Part shown: positions 33,918 through 43,940 of the stretch, piece after piece
Layout: every line of letters begins with the position of its first letter
Numbering within the stretch: the stretch's first letter is position 1
Position numbers and translations under genes: made by a program
DNA from: Mycolicibacterium sp. 018/SC-01/001
Lineage (GTDB): Bacteria > Actinomycetota > Actinomycetes > Mycobacteriales > Mycobacteriaceae
Reading direction: 5' to 3'
Length of the DNA stretch: 64,000 nucleotides
NCBI RefSeq assembly: GCF_007096635.1
Contig: NZ_VKAA01000013.1
Location: forward strand, 62,001 to 126,000
Notes under the pieces: generated by a model
What the model was told of the DNA's origin: nothing
Databases searched by the model: none
The model's input: the letters and a program-made list of their open reading frames with translations, nothing else

Positions 33918-36667
33918 TCCGCCGACCGGTCCATCCGCCTGCCCAGCTCGGCCCGCGAGGTGATCCCGAGCTTGCGATAGATCCTCGTCAGGTTATGCTC
34001 GACGGTCTTGGCGCTGATGAACATCGCCGCGGCGATGTTCTTGTTCGTCGCGCCCGATGCTGCCATCTCCGCCACCCGACGCTCCGACGGTGTCAGCGCC
34101 GTGAGGTCGTCCGAGGGCGCCACCACGGTGCGGGACAGCTCGGCGCGCGCCCGTCGTGCCCACAGCGGTGTGCCCAGCCGTTGGAATGTCTCGAGCGCCT
34201 CCGTCAATGTCGTTGCGGCGAGCTGCTTCTGCCGCATGCGCCGCTGCAGTTGACCGAGCACGAGCTGTGTCCGCGCCCGTTCGAAGGGCATCGGGAGCCG
34301 GTCGTGCTCGACCAGCGCCTCCTGCGCCGACTCCTCGGCGGCGGTCACCTGGCCTGTGGCAGCGAGGACGACGGCGCGGCACCGGGCGCCGACCGCCGTC
34401 ATCCACCCCCGGTCGTGTTCTGCGCCGTCGCGCTCCAGTGCGGCCGTGAGTCGGTCGGCCTCGTCGGTTCGACCGACCGCCACCATGGCCTCGATGACAT
34501 CGGGAAGGTGCCAGCCGTACGCGATCTCGGTCGACAACCCGGGTTCGGCCAGGAAAGCCGGATCCAGTGCGGCAAGAGCCTCTCGATGCCGGCCCAGTGA
34601 CTCCTCCAGGAAGCACAGCGCCATGCCGGGCCAATCGGCGAAGTGAGACGCCGTACGGTCACGGACCGCGGCGACGACGCGGCTGGCATCGGTGCGGGCG
34701 TCGTCTTCATGGCCGAGGAACGACGACACGACGGCGCGCATGGTCAGCGGAATGATCAGGACGTCGTCGCCACCCAGCTGTTCCGCCCGTTCGACGGCAT
34801 CGGCAGCCTCGGCGGCCGCCTCGGTGAACTGGCCGCGCCAGATGTGATTCATGGCGAGAAAACCCGCGATCGCCATCATGTCGCTCTCGGCGCCGCGCTC
34901 CGCGCACACGGCCCGCAACTCGGTGAACTCCTCGTGGGCTTGCTGCAACCGACCGGTCCACGACAGCGTGAGAGCATGCACCAGCGGCGCTCGGAAGATG
35001 ATCGGGACATCGAACGCACTGTCGTAGCACTCCAGCGCCCGGCGCAGCGCCTGCTGATCGACGCCGTGTCCGTTCTGGAAGTCGACGTACACCGACCACG
35101 CCAGTGTCGCGCTGATGACGGCGGGCACGCCGAGCTCCTCGGCGAGCTTGACCGCGTCACGGCCGTGCCGGCGCGCGTCATCGGGTTCGCCGATGTTGTT
35201 GAGCGCGAACGACAGTCGCAACAGCAGCTGGATCAAGACGACGACGTTGCCGGCAGCGTCATCGACGGCACCGCGCAACAACTCCACGGCCTCGGTGTGC
35301 TGGTTCTCATACATCAGCACCGTGGCGAGCAGGCTCGCTGTCAATGCACGCACGATCTCCGGCTCCCCGGGCCCGATGTGCCGCAGCACGTCTCCCGCGC
35401 GGGTGACATTGCCGGCCAGGAAGTGGTTCTCGGCCGATTTCAACCGGCGCGTCGCAGTGTCGCCGCCCAGGCCGATCGCCAGATCGACCAACTCCGCCGC
35501 CGCCGCGGGCGCGCCGCGGGACCGAGCCGCATCGGCCGCACCGTCCAGCGCAGCGAAGATCTCCTCGGTGCCGGTCGCAGACGCCAACGCGAGGTGGCGG
35601 GCGCGCACCTCTGGAACCGTCACCACCGCCGCCAGCCTGCGGTGCATCGCCCGGCGCGCCGGTGATCCCGCATCGGCGTAGACGCCACTGGCCAGCAGAG
35701 GATGACTGAACCGGACCCGATTGCCCTGCAGTGTGAGAACGCCTGCCGCATCGGCGCGTTCGACGAGTTCGACCACGTCGTCATGACTCATGTCGTTGGC
35801 CCGGGCCAGCAGATCCACACGGGCGTCGGCCACGCAGGCCACGCTGAGCAGGAACTCCCGCATCCGGTCGTCGAGCGAACCGATGCGCACGCGCACCACC
35901 TCGTTGAGGGTGGGCGGCAGCGTCTGCTCGGCGACAGCGTGTCCCTCGCCGATCGCACGGGCCAGCTCCAGAGCGAAAAACGGGTTGCCGCCTGAGATCT
36001 CGGCGATCCGCAGGACGGTCGGCCGGGAGAAGGTGCGGCCCACTCGTTCGCTGATCAACGCGTGCAGCGCCGCGCTGTCCAGCGGTCGCACCGCGGTCCG
36101 GTGCACGTCGTCGGGCCTGCTCAGCGTCAGCCACGTCGACGTGGAACCGTCACCGGGGACACACCGCTCGCTGACCAGCACCCCGAACCGGCCGTGGAGT
36201 CGGCGCGCCGCGAACGACACGGCCGTTCGGCTGGAGGCGTCCATCCACTGCGCATCGTCGATCGCGATCAGGACCGGACTCACCTCGGCCAGGGCGTGCA
36301 GGACCGCGACGAAGGCCGCGGCCACCACCCGATGGTCGGTTGCCGGACCGTCGTCACCGGCGCGCAGCAGCACGCGGTCGAGCGCGAGCCGCTGCAGGGC
36401 CGGCAGGCCCGCGAGCACGTCGGCGTCCACGTCGGCCAGCAGGTCGGCCAGCGCGGCGAACGCCATCACCGATTCCGCCTGCCCCACCCGCGCGCTCAGC
36501 ACCCGGAAACCGTCGGCGCGGGCCTGCTCGACGAGCGCCAGCCAACAGGTCGTCTTCCCGATCCCGGCCTCGCCCTCGATGATCAGCGCCGTCGGTCGCT
36601 GTGCCGCCGCACCGAGAAAGCCAGCAACCTGCGGATCGGCCGTCGATCCAGGGGGAGCGGGCACCAT
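33914..36667 (-). CDS. ATP-binding LuxR-family (LAL) transcriptional regulator
   Basis: 917 residues from ATG 36667. Walker A GEAGIGKT (32-39), Walker B-like 'VLIAIDDAQWMD', helical-repeat middle, and a C-terminal LuxR domain from 'LTPSERRVAEMAASG' to 'SAKTVEHNLTRIYRKLG'. A second Met at 36703 gives 12 more residues. It has no known ligand. It is convergent with the SDR at 33135 and downstream of an MDR quinone oxidoreductase (36734). Confidence 0.88.
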   Translation of the reverse strand: MVPAPPGSTADPQVAGFLGAAAQRPTALIIEGEAGIGKTTCWLALVEQARADGFRVLSARVGQAESVMAFAALADLLADVDADVLAGLPALQRLALDRVLLRAGDDGPATDHRVVAAAFVAVLHALAEVSPVLIAIDDAQWMDASSRTAVSFAARRLHGRFGVLVSERCVPGDGSTSTWLTLSRPDDVHRTAVRPLDSAALHALISERVGRTFSRPTVLRIAEISGGNPFFALELARAIGEGHAVAEQTLPPTLNEVVRVRIGSLDDRMREFLLSVACVADARVDLLARANDMSHDDVVELVERADAAGVLTLQGNRVRFSHPLLASGVYADAGSPARRAMHRRLAAVVTVPEVRARHLALASATGTEEIFAALDGAADAARSRGAPAAAAELVDLAIGLGGDTATRRLKSAENHFLAGNVTRAGDVLRHIGPGEPEIVRALTASLLATVLMYENQHTEAVELLRGAVDDAAGNVVVLIQLLLRLSFALNNIGEPDDARRHGRDAVKLAEELGVPAVISATLAWSVYVDFQNGHGVDQQALRRALECYDSAFDVPIIFRAPLVHALTLSWTGRLQQAHEEFTELRAVCAERGAESDMMAIAGFLAMNHIWRGQFTEAAAEAADAVERAEQLGGDDVLIIPLTMRAVVSSFLGHEDDARTDASRVVAAVRDRTASHFADWPGMALCFLEESLGRHREALAALDPAFLAEPGLSTEIAYGWHLPDVIEAMVAVGRTDEADRLTAALERDGAEHDRGWMTAVGARCRAVVLAATGQVTAAEESAQEALVEHDRLPMPFERARTQLVLGQLQRRMRQKQLAATTLTEALETFQRLGTPLWARRARAELSRTVVAPSDDLTALTPSERRVAEMAASGATNKNIAAAMFISAKTVEHNLTRIYRKLGITSRAELGRRMDRSAD

Positions 36668-36697
36668 GTTCTCCACTATCGCAGCGGGCAAAGAAGT

Positions 36698-36712
36698 TGG
36701 CAAAGACTGCCA
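36698..36712. promoter_or_regulatory. Inverted repeat before the second LAL gene
   Basis: TGGCA-aagac-TGCCA is a perfect 5-bp-arm dyad 31 bp upstream of ATG 36667. It could be an autoregulatory site. Symmetry only. Confidence 0.25.
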
Positions 36713-36733
36713 GTTAGCGCGTCGGTTCGCGAC

Positions 36734-37708
36734 TCACCGCAGCGTGACGACGATCTTCCCGCGCGCCGTCCGATCCTCCAGCGCCGCGATGGCCTCACCA
36801 GCGCGCTCCAGCGGGTAGACCTCGGGCTCGGGCGGGCGCACCGCGCCGGATTCCAGCAACGGCGCCAGCTCGGCCCACTGCTCGGCGAGAAAACCCGGGT
36901 GCGTCATCGTCCACGCGCCCCAGCCGACACCGACGGCGTCGACGTTGTTGAGCAGCAGGCGGTTCACCTTGACGGTCGGGATCTCGCCGCCGGTGAAACC
37001 GACGACCAGCAGCCGTCCGCCCGGGGCGAGAGAGCGCAGCGAGTCGGTGAAGCGGTCTCCGCCCACCGGGTCGACGACGATGTCGACACCCCGTCCGCCC
37101 GTCAGGTCCTTGACGGCGTCTTTGAATCCGTCCGCCAGCACCACGTCCGACGCGCCGGCGGCACGGGCCACCTCGGCCTTCTCCTGCGTGCTGACCACGG
37201 CGATCGTGCGCGCCGCCCCGAAGGCGGGCGCCAACCGCAGCGTCGACGTGCCGATGCCGCCCGCCGCCCCGTGCACCAGCACGGTCTCACCGTCGCGCAA
37301 CCGCCCGCGAGCACGCAGCGCGAAGTGCACGGTCAAGTCGTTGAACACCAGCCCGGCGCCGGCCTCGAACGACACCGCGTCGGGCAGGGGAAACACCCGT
37401 TCCGGATGCAGCGCAACGACTTCGGCCATCGCGCCGGAGAGCATGGTCAACCCCGCGACCCGGTCGCCGGCGCGGACGTGCGCACCGTCGGGAGCGCTGC
37501 GGACCACGCCGGCGATCTCGGCGCCCGGCGTGTACGGCAGCTCGGGCTTGTACTGGTAGAGCCCGCGTGACTGCAGAGCATCGGGAAAGGCGACACCTGC
37601 GGCGTGCACGTCGACGAGCACGGTGTCGCCGTCGGCGGCCGGTTCGTCGATGTCGACCAGTTCGGCGGCGCTCGGCCCGTCGAGACTGCGAATGTGGATT
37701 GCGCGCAT
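36734..37708 (-). CDS. MDR NADPH:quinone oxidoreductase-like protein
   Basis: 324 residues from ATG 37708. 'VHAAGVAFPDALQSRGLY', 'PGAEIAGVV' and the cofactor motif 'VLVHGAAGGIGTSTLRLA' mark the zinc-independent quinone oxidoreductase (QOR) branch. It reduces quinones, enones or enoyl-CoA with NADPH. It is upstream of the LAL gene (66-bp gap) on the same strand and divergent from the hydrolase at 37846. Confidence 0.87.
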   Translation of the reverse strand: MRAIHIRSLDGPSAAELVDIDEPAADGDTVLVDVHAAGVAFPDALQSRGLYQYKPELPYTPGAEIAGVVRSAPDGAHVRAGDRVAGLTMLSGAMAEVVALHPERVFPLPDAVSFEAGAGLVFNDLTVHFALRARGRLRDGETVLVHGAAGGIGTSTLRLAPAFGAARTIAVVSTQEKAEVARAAGASDVVLADGFKDAVKDLTGGRGVDIVVDPVGGDRFTDSLRSLAPGGRLLVVGFTGGEIPTVKVNRLLLNNVDAVGVGWGAWTMTHPGFLAEQWAELAPLLESGAVRPPEPEVYPLERAGEAIAALEDRTARGKIVVTLR

Positions 37709-37845
37709 CCGATCATTGAACCGCACCCGCGGTACCGGGTATCTGCGGGCGCGGCGGTAGAGTCAGACGGCCGGACACGGCAGGACTTCTCGACGCACGA
37801 CGTGACGCGGATGCGCGAATGCACCGAGGCAAACGGAGGGCAGGC

Positions 37846-38811
37846 ATGGCAGCACGAACCGGTGGCCTGCGCAGCGGAACGTGCTTTGCTCCCGCCCGCG
37901 ACCTGCCGGCCGGCCGCGTCGTCGACGTGCGGTCGCGCGACGGAGTCCGCCTGCACACCGAGGTGTTCGGGCCGCAGGACGCTCCCGCGGTGGTGTTGGC
38001 CCACGGCATCACGTGCTCGCTGCGGGTGTGGGCCTATCAGATCGCCGACCTGGCCCGCGACCACCGGGTGATCGCGTTCGACCACCGCGGACACGGGCGC
38101 AGCGGAGTGCCGCCGCGGCGCGGCGGGTACAGCATCGACCATCTCGCCGGAGATCTCGACGCCGTGCTCGGTGCGACGCTGGCCCCCGGCGAGCGCGCCG
38201 TCATCGCCGGACATTCGATGGGCGGCATCGCGATCACCTCCTGGGCAGAGCGATACCCGGACCGCGTCGCCGAATGCGCCGCCGCAGTGGCGTTGATCAA
38301 CACCACGACAGGGGATCTGCTCCGGCACGTCAACCTGTTGCCGGTGCCGCCGTCGCTGGCCCAGGCGCGGGTGCGAGCAGCGGGGTCGCTGCTGCGGACC
38401 TTCGGCGGCGCCCGTCTGACACGGCTGGCCGACCGGCCCAATCGCCGATTCGTGCAGATGATCGCGGTGGGCCACGACGCCGAACCGACGGTGACCGACT
38501 TCGTGTTCGAGTTGTTCAACGCCACGCCACCCGCCGGGCGCGGTGGCTGGGCGCGGGTGCTGGTCGACCACATGGGACCCCAGCACATCAGCATGAAGAA
38601 CCTGGTGGTGCCGACGGTCGTCATCGGCAGCACCAAAGACCGTCTGCTGCCGATGATCTCGTCACGGCGCATCGCCGCGACGGCGCCCAATCTGGCCCGC
38701 TTCGTCGAGGTGCCCGGCGGCCACTGCGCGATCCTCGAGCAGCCCGCCGAGGTCAACGCGCAACTCCGCTGGCTGGCCGGCGAGACTCAGGAGCGTCGCG
38801 TCAGCTCCTGA
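37846..38811 (+). CDS. Alpha/beta-hydrolase
   Basis: 321 residues. The nucleophile elbow is 'GHSMGG', the acid is in 'STKDRL', and the catalytic His is in 'GGHCAI'. 'HGITCSLRVW' gives the oxyanion loop. GGAGGG lies 5 bp before ATG 37846. It may hydrolyse esters such as BVMO products. It overlaps the convergent amine oxidase gene by 25 bp (38787-38811). Confidence 0.87.
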   Translation: MAARTGGLRSGTCFAPARDLPAGRVVDVRSRDGVRLHTEVFGPQDAPAVVLAHGITCSLRVWAYQIADLARDHRVIAFDHRGHGRSGVPPRRGGYSIDHLAGDLDAVLGATLAPGERAVIAGHSMGGIAITSWAERYPDRVAECAAAVALINTTTGDLLRHVNLLPVPPSLAQARVRAAGSLLRTFGGARLTRLADRPNRRFVQMIAVGHDAEPTVTDFVFELFNATPPAGRGGWARVLVDHMGPQHISMKNLVVPTVVIGSTKDRLLPMISSRRIAATAPNLARFVEVPGGHCAILEQPAEVNAQLRWLAGETQERRVSS

Positions 38812-40127
38812 TGCGCCTCGGCGGCAGCCCGCTGCCCCGAGCGGACGGCTCCGTCGAGGAAACCCGTCCACACGTCCGCGGTTTCGGTACCGGCCCAGAA
38901 GATTCCGTCGACAGGGGTGCGCAACCAGCGGCCATAGGTCGTCCACGACCCCGGCGGCACGGCGGCAGTCGGACCGCCCGGCGCGAAAAGCTCTGTGCCC
39001 CAGCAGTGGTCGAGATAGTCGACGGGATGCGCGGCTTCCTCGCCGAACAGCGCCACGAAATTCGACACCGCGGCCGCACGCCGCTGCTCGGGCGCGAGAG
39101 GGTCGAACAGGCGCGCATCGGTGAAGCCGAGCAGGACGCCGGGGCCTGCGTCATCGGGGCTGACGTCGAAGGTGATGAAGACAGGGCCTTCGTCGGACAG
39201 TGCTTCCCCGGAGAAGCCGTTCGTGCGCCAGAACGGTCGGTCATAGGCGACGTAGGCCTTGCTCAGGTGGCCCTGGGGCCAGTGCCGGGCCAGTCCGCCG
39301 TGCTGCTCGGGGAGCGGGGGCTCGAAGGCGATCGCCGCGCGATGCTCGGGAGGTATCGCGACGATGACGGTCTCACCGCGGAACTCGCCGCGGTCGGACA
39401 CCACGGTCAGCGCACCGTCGAGGCGCTCGATCCTGCGCACCGGCGCACCGAGGACCACGCGCTCACCGAGCTGCTCGGCCATGCGGATCGCGATCTGCTG
39501 CGTACCTGCCAGGAAGCGGTCCTGCTGGGCGCCGCCCTTGACGTCGAGCATGCGGTCGAGCCCGCCGGCGGCCTTCACGTAGCGCACCGCGTGCAGCATC
39601 GACACCGCATCCGGCTCGCACCCCCACGTCACCCGGGCCATGATCGCCATCAGGTCGCGTGTCGACGCGCCCGCACGCACCGACCGCAACCACCCGTCGA
39701 GGGTCTGGGCGTCGAGTTCGTCGGCGAGCGGGGACGACCACGGATCGGCGACCTGGACCTCTCGGCTGATGCGCCCGAACCGCCACTGCACACGCGAGAC
39801 ATCGAGCAGTTCGAGCACCGACAGGCGCGGAATGGTGTTGCGGTAGGGGCGCACCCGGCCCCGCCACCGGATCAGGTTCCTGCCGTCGCAGTAGGTGGGT
39901 GTGGTGTCGCACTCCAGCTCCCGGGCCAGCGCCAGCACGGCGTCCTGCGTCGGGCCGACGAAGGTCGCGCCGAGGTCGACGGCCACGCCGCCGACCTCGG
40001 CGGTGTGCGAACGGCCGCCGACGCGGTCGCGGCCCTCGACCACCACGACGTCGCGCCCCAGGCGGGTCAGTTCCCGCGCCGCCGACAGCCCGGCGAAGCC
40101 GGCTCCCACGATCACCACGTCTGCCAT
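38787..40127 (-). CDS. Flavin monoamine oxidase family protein
   Basis: 446 residues from ATG 40127. N-terminal FAD motif 'VIVGAGFAGLSAARELTRLG', the 'GRDRVGGRSHTAE' segment and the C-terminal 'WAGTETADVWTGFLDGAVRSG' are diagnostic of MAO-type amine oxidases. It oxidises amines (polyamines, aromatic amines) with O2. It is 55 bp downstream of the CaiB gene stop (40183) on the same strand, possibly in one transcript. Confidence 0.88.
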   Translation of the reverse strand: MADVVIVGAGFAGLSAARELTRLGRDVVVVEGRDRVGGRSHTAEVGGVAVDLGATFVGPTQDAVLALARELECDTTPTYCDGRNLIRWRGRVRPYRNTIPRLSVLELLDVSRVQWRFGRISREVQVADPWSSPLADELDAQTLDGWLRSVRAGASTRDLMAIMARVTWGCEPDAVSMLHAVRYVKAAGGLDRMLDVKGGAQQDRFLAGTQQIAIRMAEQLGERVVLGAPVRRIERLDGALTVVSDRGEFRGETVIVAIPPEHRAAIAFEPPLPEQHGGLARHWPQGHLSKAYVAYDRPFWRTNGFSGEALSDEGPVFITFDVSPDDAGPGVLLGFTDARLFDPLAPEQRRAAAVSNFVALFGEEAAHPVDYLDHCWGTELFAPGGPTAAVPPGSWTTYGRWLRTPVDGIFWAGTETADVWTGFLDGAVRSGQRAAAEAHQELTRRS

Positions 40128-40182
40128 GACGCGATTCTGGCGTGTTCGTCGTCGCTGGGCGTCGATTACCACGCCGAAATCG

Positions 40183-41293
40183 TCAGCTGCCGCCCAGCGG
40201 AGGCGGGCTCGACCGGTAGGTGACCGGCGTCGCCGACAGCGTCAGCGGGTTGGCGACCTGCGGCGTACCGCCGTCGGGCATCGCCACGACCGCGTCGATG
40301 CCCAGGCTGCGGGCGAACGAGAACGCTTCGGCGACGTCGTTGATCGGTCCGGCCGGTACTCCCGCGCCGGTGAGCTCGGCGTACCAGTGGTCGGCACCGT
40401 GGCGGCGCATCTCGGCATCGATCAGGGGGCACAGCACCTCTAGGTTCTGCACGCGCGCCGGATTGGTCGCGAACCGCGGGTCCTCGCCCCAGTCCGGGCT
40501 GCCGAGTGCCGCGCAGAAAAGCACGGAACTGCTTGTCGTTGCCGACGGCCACCGCGATCGGCCGGTCGGCGGTGTCGAACGTCTGGTAGGGGGCGACGCT
40601 GGGATGACGATTGCCCATCATCTGAGGCACCACCCCGGCGCCCACGTAACCCGACGCCTGGTTCACCAGCGAGGACAGCAGCACCGACAGCAGGTTGGTG
40701 TCGACCCGCTGTCCCTCGCCGGTGCGGTCCCGGTAGGCCAGCGCCGCCAGGATTCCGCTGAGCGCGTGCAGGCCGGCCAGCACGTCGACCAGCGCCACAC
40801 CCACCTTCGTGGGGTCGCCCGGCTCGGTGCCGGTGACACTCATCAGCCCTCCGACGGCCTGTAGCAGCAGATCGTAGCCGGGCAGGTCAGCGCCTCCGGC
40901 GCGGCCGAACCCGGTGATCGAGCAGTAGATGACGTCGGGCCGCAGTGTGCGCACCTCGTCGTAGCCGAGCCCCAGTTTCTCCATCGTGCCCGCGCGGAAG
41001 TTCTCGACCACGATGTCCGCGCCGCGCACCAGTTCGCGAGCCCGCTGCACGTCGTCCGGATCGGTGAGGTCCAGCGCGACCGACCGCTTGTTCCGGTTGA
41101 CGGCGTTGTAATACGTTGCTACGCCCGCGGAGTCGTGCGGCGGACCCCAGTGGCGGGTGTCGTCACCGAGCACCGGACGCTCGATCTTGATGACCTCGGC
41201 GCCGAAATCGCCGAGCATCATCGTCGCGTAGGGCCCGGCGAGCACACGGCTGAAGTCGACGACGACGATGCCGTCGAGTGCACCTGGAGTCAC
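40183..41293 (-). pseudogene. CaiB/BaiF CoA-transferase with single-base frameshift
   Basis: From GTG 41293 the frame reads a normal CaiB N-terminus ('VVDFSRVLAGPYATMMLGDFGAEVIKIERP', here spanning 30 residues) as far as 'VAVGNDKQFRAF'. At the A4 run 40517-40520 (T4 on the coding strand) the frame breaks; removing one T restores 'CAALGSPDWGEDPRFATNPARV' and the rest of the family to the stop at 40183. The two halves together have the expected ~370 residues. This could be a true inactivating mutation or a homopolymer read error. The start overlaps the aldehyde dehydrogenase stop (GTGA). It would transfer CoA to a carboxylic acid. Confidence 0.8.
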
Positions 41294-42747
41294 GCGGTCG
41301 CCCTGCCGCCGCGCAGGTACACGGTGGTGGTGTGGGTGAAGAAGTCGCGCGCCGCCCCACCCTGCTCCTTGGGGCCGAGCCCGCTTTTCTTCGCGCCGCC
41401 GAAGGGCACGTGCGGGTCGGCACCCGCGGACTCCGAATTGACGTGCAGCACACCGACATCGAGGTGTCCGACGGCGTCGAGGGCGCGAGTGAGGTCCTGG
41501 GTGAACACCGCCGCGGAGAGTCCGAACTCGGTGTCCTCGGCCGCGGCGAACGCCTCCTCGGCGTCGGCGACCCGCCTGACCGCGAGCACGGGCCCGAACA
41601 GCTCCTCGGTCCACACGTCTGCGTGCCCGGCGCCGACGTCGAGGACGGTGGGCGCCACGAAGTACCCGTCGGCGCGGTCGTCGGAATAGGCCGTGCCGCC
41701 GGTCAGCACCGTGGCTCCCTGGCCGGCAGCCGTCGCGACCGCAGTCGAGATGCGGTGCTGCGCACCGTCAGTGATCACCGGGCCCATCTCGGTGCCGTCC
41801 TCGGTCGGGTCGCCGACCCGCAGCGCCGCCGCGCGCTCGCACAGCGCGTCGACGAAACGGTCGGCCACACCCGCGGTGATCACGAGTCGTGAGGTGGCGG
41901 TGCACTTCTGGCCGGTCGAGCGAAAAGCGCCGAGCAGTACCTGCTCGAGTGCGAGATCGACGTCGGCGTCGTCGAGGACCACCGCGGCGTTCTTGCCGCC
42001 CATCTCCGCCTGTGCCGGGACGCCGCGCGCGGCCGCCGCCGCCGCGATGCGCCGTCCCACCGCGGTGGAACCGGTGAACGTGACGGCGTCGACTCCGCGG
42101 TGGTGCACCAGCGCGTCGCCGATGCCGGCGTCACCGACGAGCAGATTCAGTGCCCCGACCGGCAGTCCGGCAGACGTCAGAGCCTCGGCGAGGCGCAGCG
42201 CCAGCAGCGGCACGGTGCTCGCCGGCTTCCACACCACCGTGTTACCGAAGGCCAACGCGGGCGCGATCTTCCACGCCGGAATGGCGATGGGGAAGTTGAA
42301 CGGAGTGATGACCGCGACGACACCGATCGGCTTGCGAACCAACAGGATCTGTTCCCCGGCGCGCGGGGACGCGTAGATCTCCCCGGCCTGCCGGTCGCCC
42401 TCGGCGCCGTAGTAGCGCAGGATCTGTGCCGCGCGGCGCACCTCGCCGATGCCTTCGGCTTTGGTCTTGCCTTCCTCGGTGGCGAGTTCGAGGCCCCACT
42501 GCGCGGCATGGCTGTCCACGATGTCGGCCGCGGCCAGCAGAACCGCGCCGCGGGTGTGGATCGGCGTCGCCGCCCACGCCCGGGCGGCGTCGGTGGCGGC
42601 GTCGACCGCCGCATCGACGTCGGCGGACAGCGCGGCGCCCCCTTCGGCGACCACCACGTCCGGCCGGGTCGGGTTGCGGCTGGCGACGGTCTCGCCCTGG
42701 CCGGGCACCCATCGGCCCGCGATCAGATGCCGGATCGCGACGGTCAT
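41290..42747 (-). CDS. NAD(P)-dependent aldehyde dehydrogenase
   Basis: 485 residues. 'VITPFNFPIAIPAWKIAPAL' and 'VVWKPAS' form the cofactor site; 'EMGGKN' holds the general-base Glu; 'STGQKCTATSR' holds the catalytic Cys. It oxidises an aldehyde to the acid, which the downstream CaiB-type enzyme would activate. It overlaps the acyl-CoA dehydrogenase by ATGA (42744-42747). Confidence 0.92.
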   Translation of the reverse strand: MTVAIRHLIAGRWVPGQGETVASRNPTRPDVVVAEGGAALSADVDAAVDAATDAARAWAATPIHTRGAVLLAAADIVDSHAAQWGLELATEEGKTKAEGIGEVRRAAQILRYYGAEGDRQAGEIYASPRAGEQILLVRKPIGVVAVITPFNFPIAIPAWKIAPALAFGNTVVWKPASTVPLLALRLAEALTSAGLPVGALNLLVGDAGIGDALVHHRGVDAVTFTGSTAVGRRIAAAAAARGVPAQAEMGGKNAAVVLDDADVDLALEQVLLGAFRSTGQKCTATSRLVITAGVADRFVDALCERAAALRVGDPTEDGTEMGPVITDGAQHRISTAVATAAGQGATVLTGGTAYSDDRADGYFVAPTVLDVGAGHADVWTEELFGPVLAVRRVADAEEAFAAAEDTEFGLSAAVFTQDLTRALDAVGHLDVGVLHVNSESAGADPHVPFGGAKKSGLGPKEQGGAARDFFTHTTTVYLRGGRATA

Positions 42748-43940
42748 GACCTGAACGCGGCGTGCCCGGTCAGCGCCTTGCCGATCGAGAGCATGTGCAT
42801 CTCGGAGGTGCCCTCGTAGGTCAGCACCGATTCGAGGTTGTTGGCGTGCCGCAGTGGCGAATACTCCAGTGTTATTCCGCTGCCGCCCAACAGGGTTCGG
42901 CACTCCCGCGCGATCGCGAGCGCCTCGCGCACGTTGTTCAGCTTGCCCAGGCTGATCTGCTCGGGCCGTACGCCGTCGCTGTCCTTGATCCGGCCCAGGT
43001 GCAGCGCCAGCAGCATCCCCTTGCCGAGTTCGACCGTCATGTTGGCGAGCTTCTCCTGGGTGAGCTGATAGCTCGCCAGCGGCTTGTCGAACACGTCGCG
43101 GGACTGGGTGTAGGCGATCGCGGTCTCCAGGCAGTCGCGGGCGGCGCCGAGGGAACCGAACACGATGCCGAAGCGGGCTTCGTTGAGGCACGACAGGGGA
43201 GCGCCCAGCCCGATCGCCTCGGGCAGCTGCGCCGACGCAGGCAGGCGCACCTCGTCGAGCACCAGCTCCGAGGTCACCGACGCGCGCAGCGACAGCTTGC
43301 GGTGGATGGCGTTCGCGGTGAACCCCGGGGTATCGGTCGGCACCAGGAAGCCGCGAATGCCGTCGTCGGTCTGTGCCCACACCGTCGCGACATCGGCGAG
43401 GTTGCCGTTGGTGATCCACATCTTCGTCCCGGTGAGCACCCAGTCCGACCCGTCGCGACGGGCGCGGGTCCGCATGCCGGCCGGATTGGAGCCGAAGTCG
43501 GGCTCGGTCAGGCCGAAGCACCCCACCGCCTCCCCGGTGGCCAACCGGGGCAGCCACTCGTTCTTCTGCTCGTCAGAGCCGTACCGGTGGATCGAGAACA
43601 TCGACAGCGACCCCTGGACCGACACGAAGCTGCGGAAGCCGCTGTCGCCGGCTTCGAGTTCCATGCACGCCAATCCGTAGCTGACCGCGTTGGTGCCCGC
43701 GCACCCGTACCCCTGCAGATGCATGCCCAGCAACCCCAGCGAGCCGAACTCCCTGGCCAGTTCCCGGGGCAGGGTGGCCGACTCGAACCAATTCTCGACC
43801 TCGGGTCGGAGCGTCTTGTCGACGAATGAGCGGACCGTCGCCGCGATCTCACGCTCCTCGTCGTCGAGCAGGCGCGCGATGTCGAACAGCTCCAACGGCG
43901 TGGAGGTGGTCTTCTTTGCTGCGGGGGCGGTGGTGGTCAT
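42744..43940 (-). CDS. Acyl-CoA dehydrogenase
   Basis: 398 residues. 'SYGLACMELEAGDSGFRSF', 'GCFGLTEPDFGSNPAGM' and 'TKMWITNGNLADV' are ACAD FAD/substrate signatures; 'YEGTSEMH' near the C-terminus carries the typical catalytic Glu region of the glutaryl-CoA dehydrogenase-like branch. GGAG lies 5 bp before ATG 43940. First gene of the operon ACAD-ALDH-CaiB. It forms enoyl-CoA with FAD. Confidence 0.92.
   Translation of the reverse strand: MTTTAPAAKKTTSTPLELFDIARLLDDEEREIAATVRSFVDKTLRPEVENWFESATLPRELAREFGSLGLLGMHLQGYGCAGTNAVSYGLACMELEAGDSGFRSFVSVQGSLSMFSIHRYGSDEQKNEWLPRLATGEAVGCFGLTEPDFGSNPAGMRTRARRDGSDWVLTGTKMWITNGNLADVATVWAQTDDGIRGFLVPTDTPGFTANAIHRKLSLRASVTSELVLDEVRLPASAQLPEAIGLGAPLSCLNEARFGIVFGSLGAARDCLETAIAYTQSRDVFDKPLASYQLTQEKLANMTVELGKGMLLALHLGRIKDSDGVRPEQISLGKLNNVREALAIARECRTLLGGSGITLEYSPLRHANNLESVLTYEGTSEMHMLSIGKALTGHAAFRS

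Noticed and set aside
36062..37570. A 502-codon plus-strand frame across the LAL start and the quinone oxidoreductase gene
   Set aside because: The composition is Arg/Gln/His-rich, it spans two well-supported minus-strand genes and the intergenic gap, and it has no recognisable motif.
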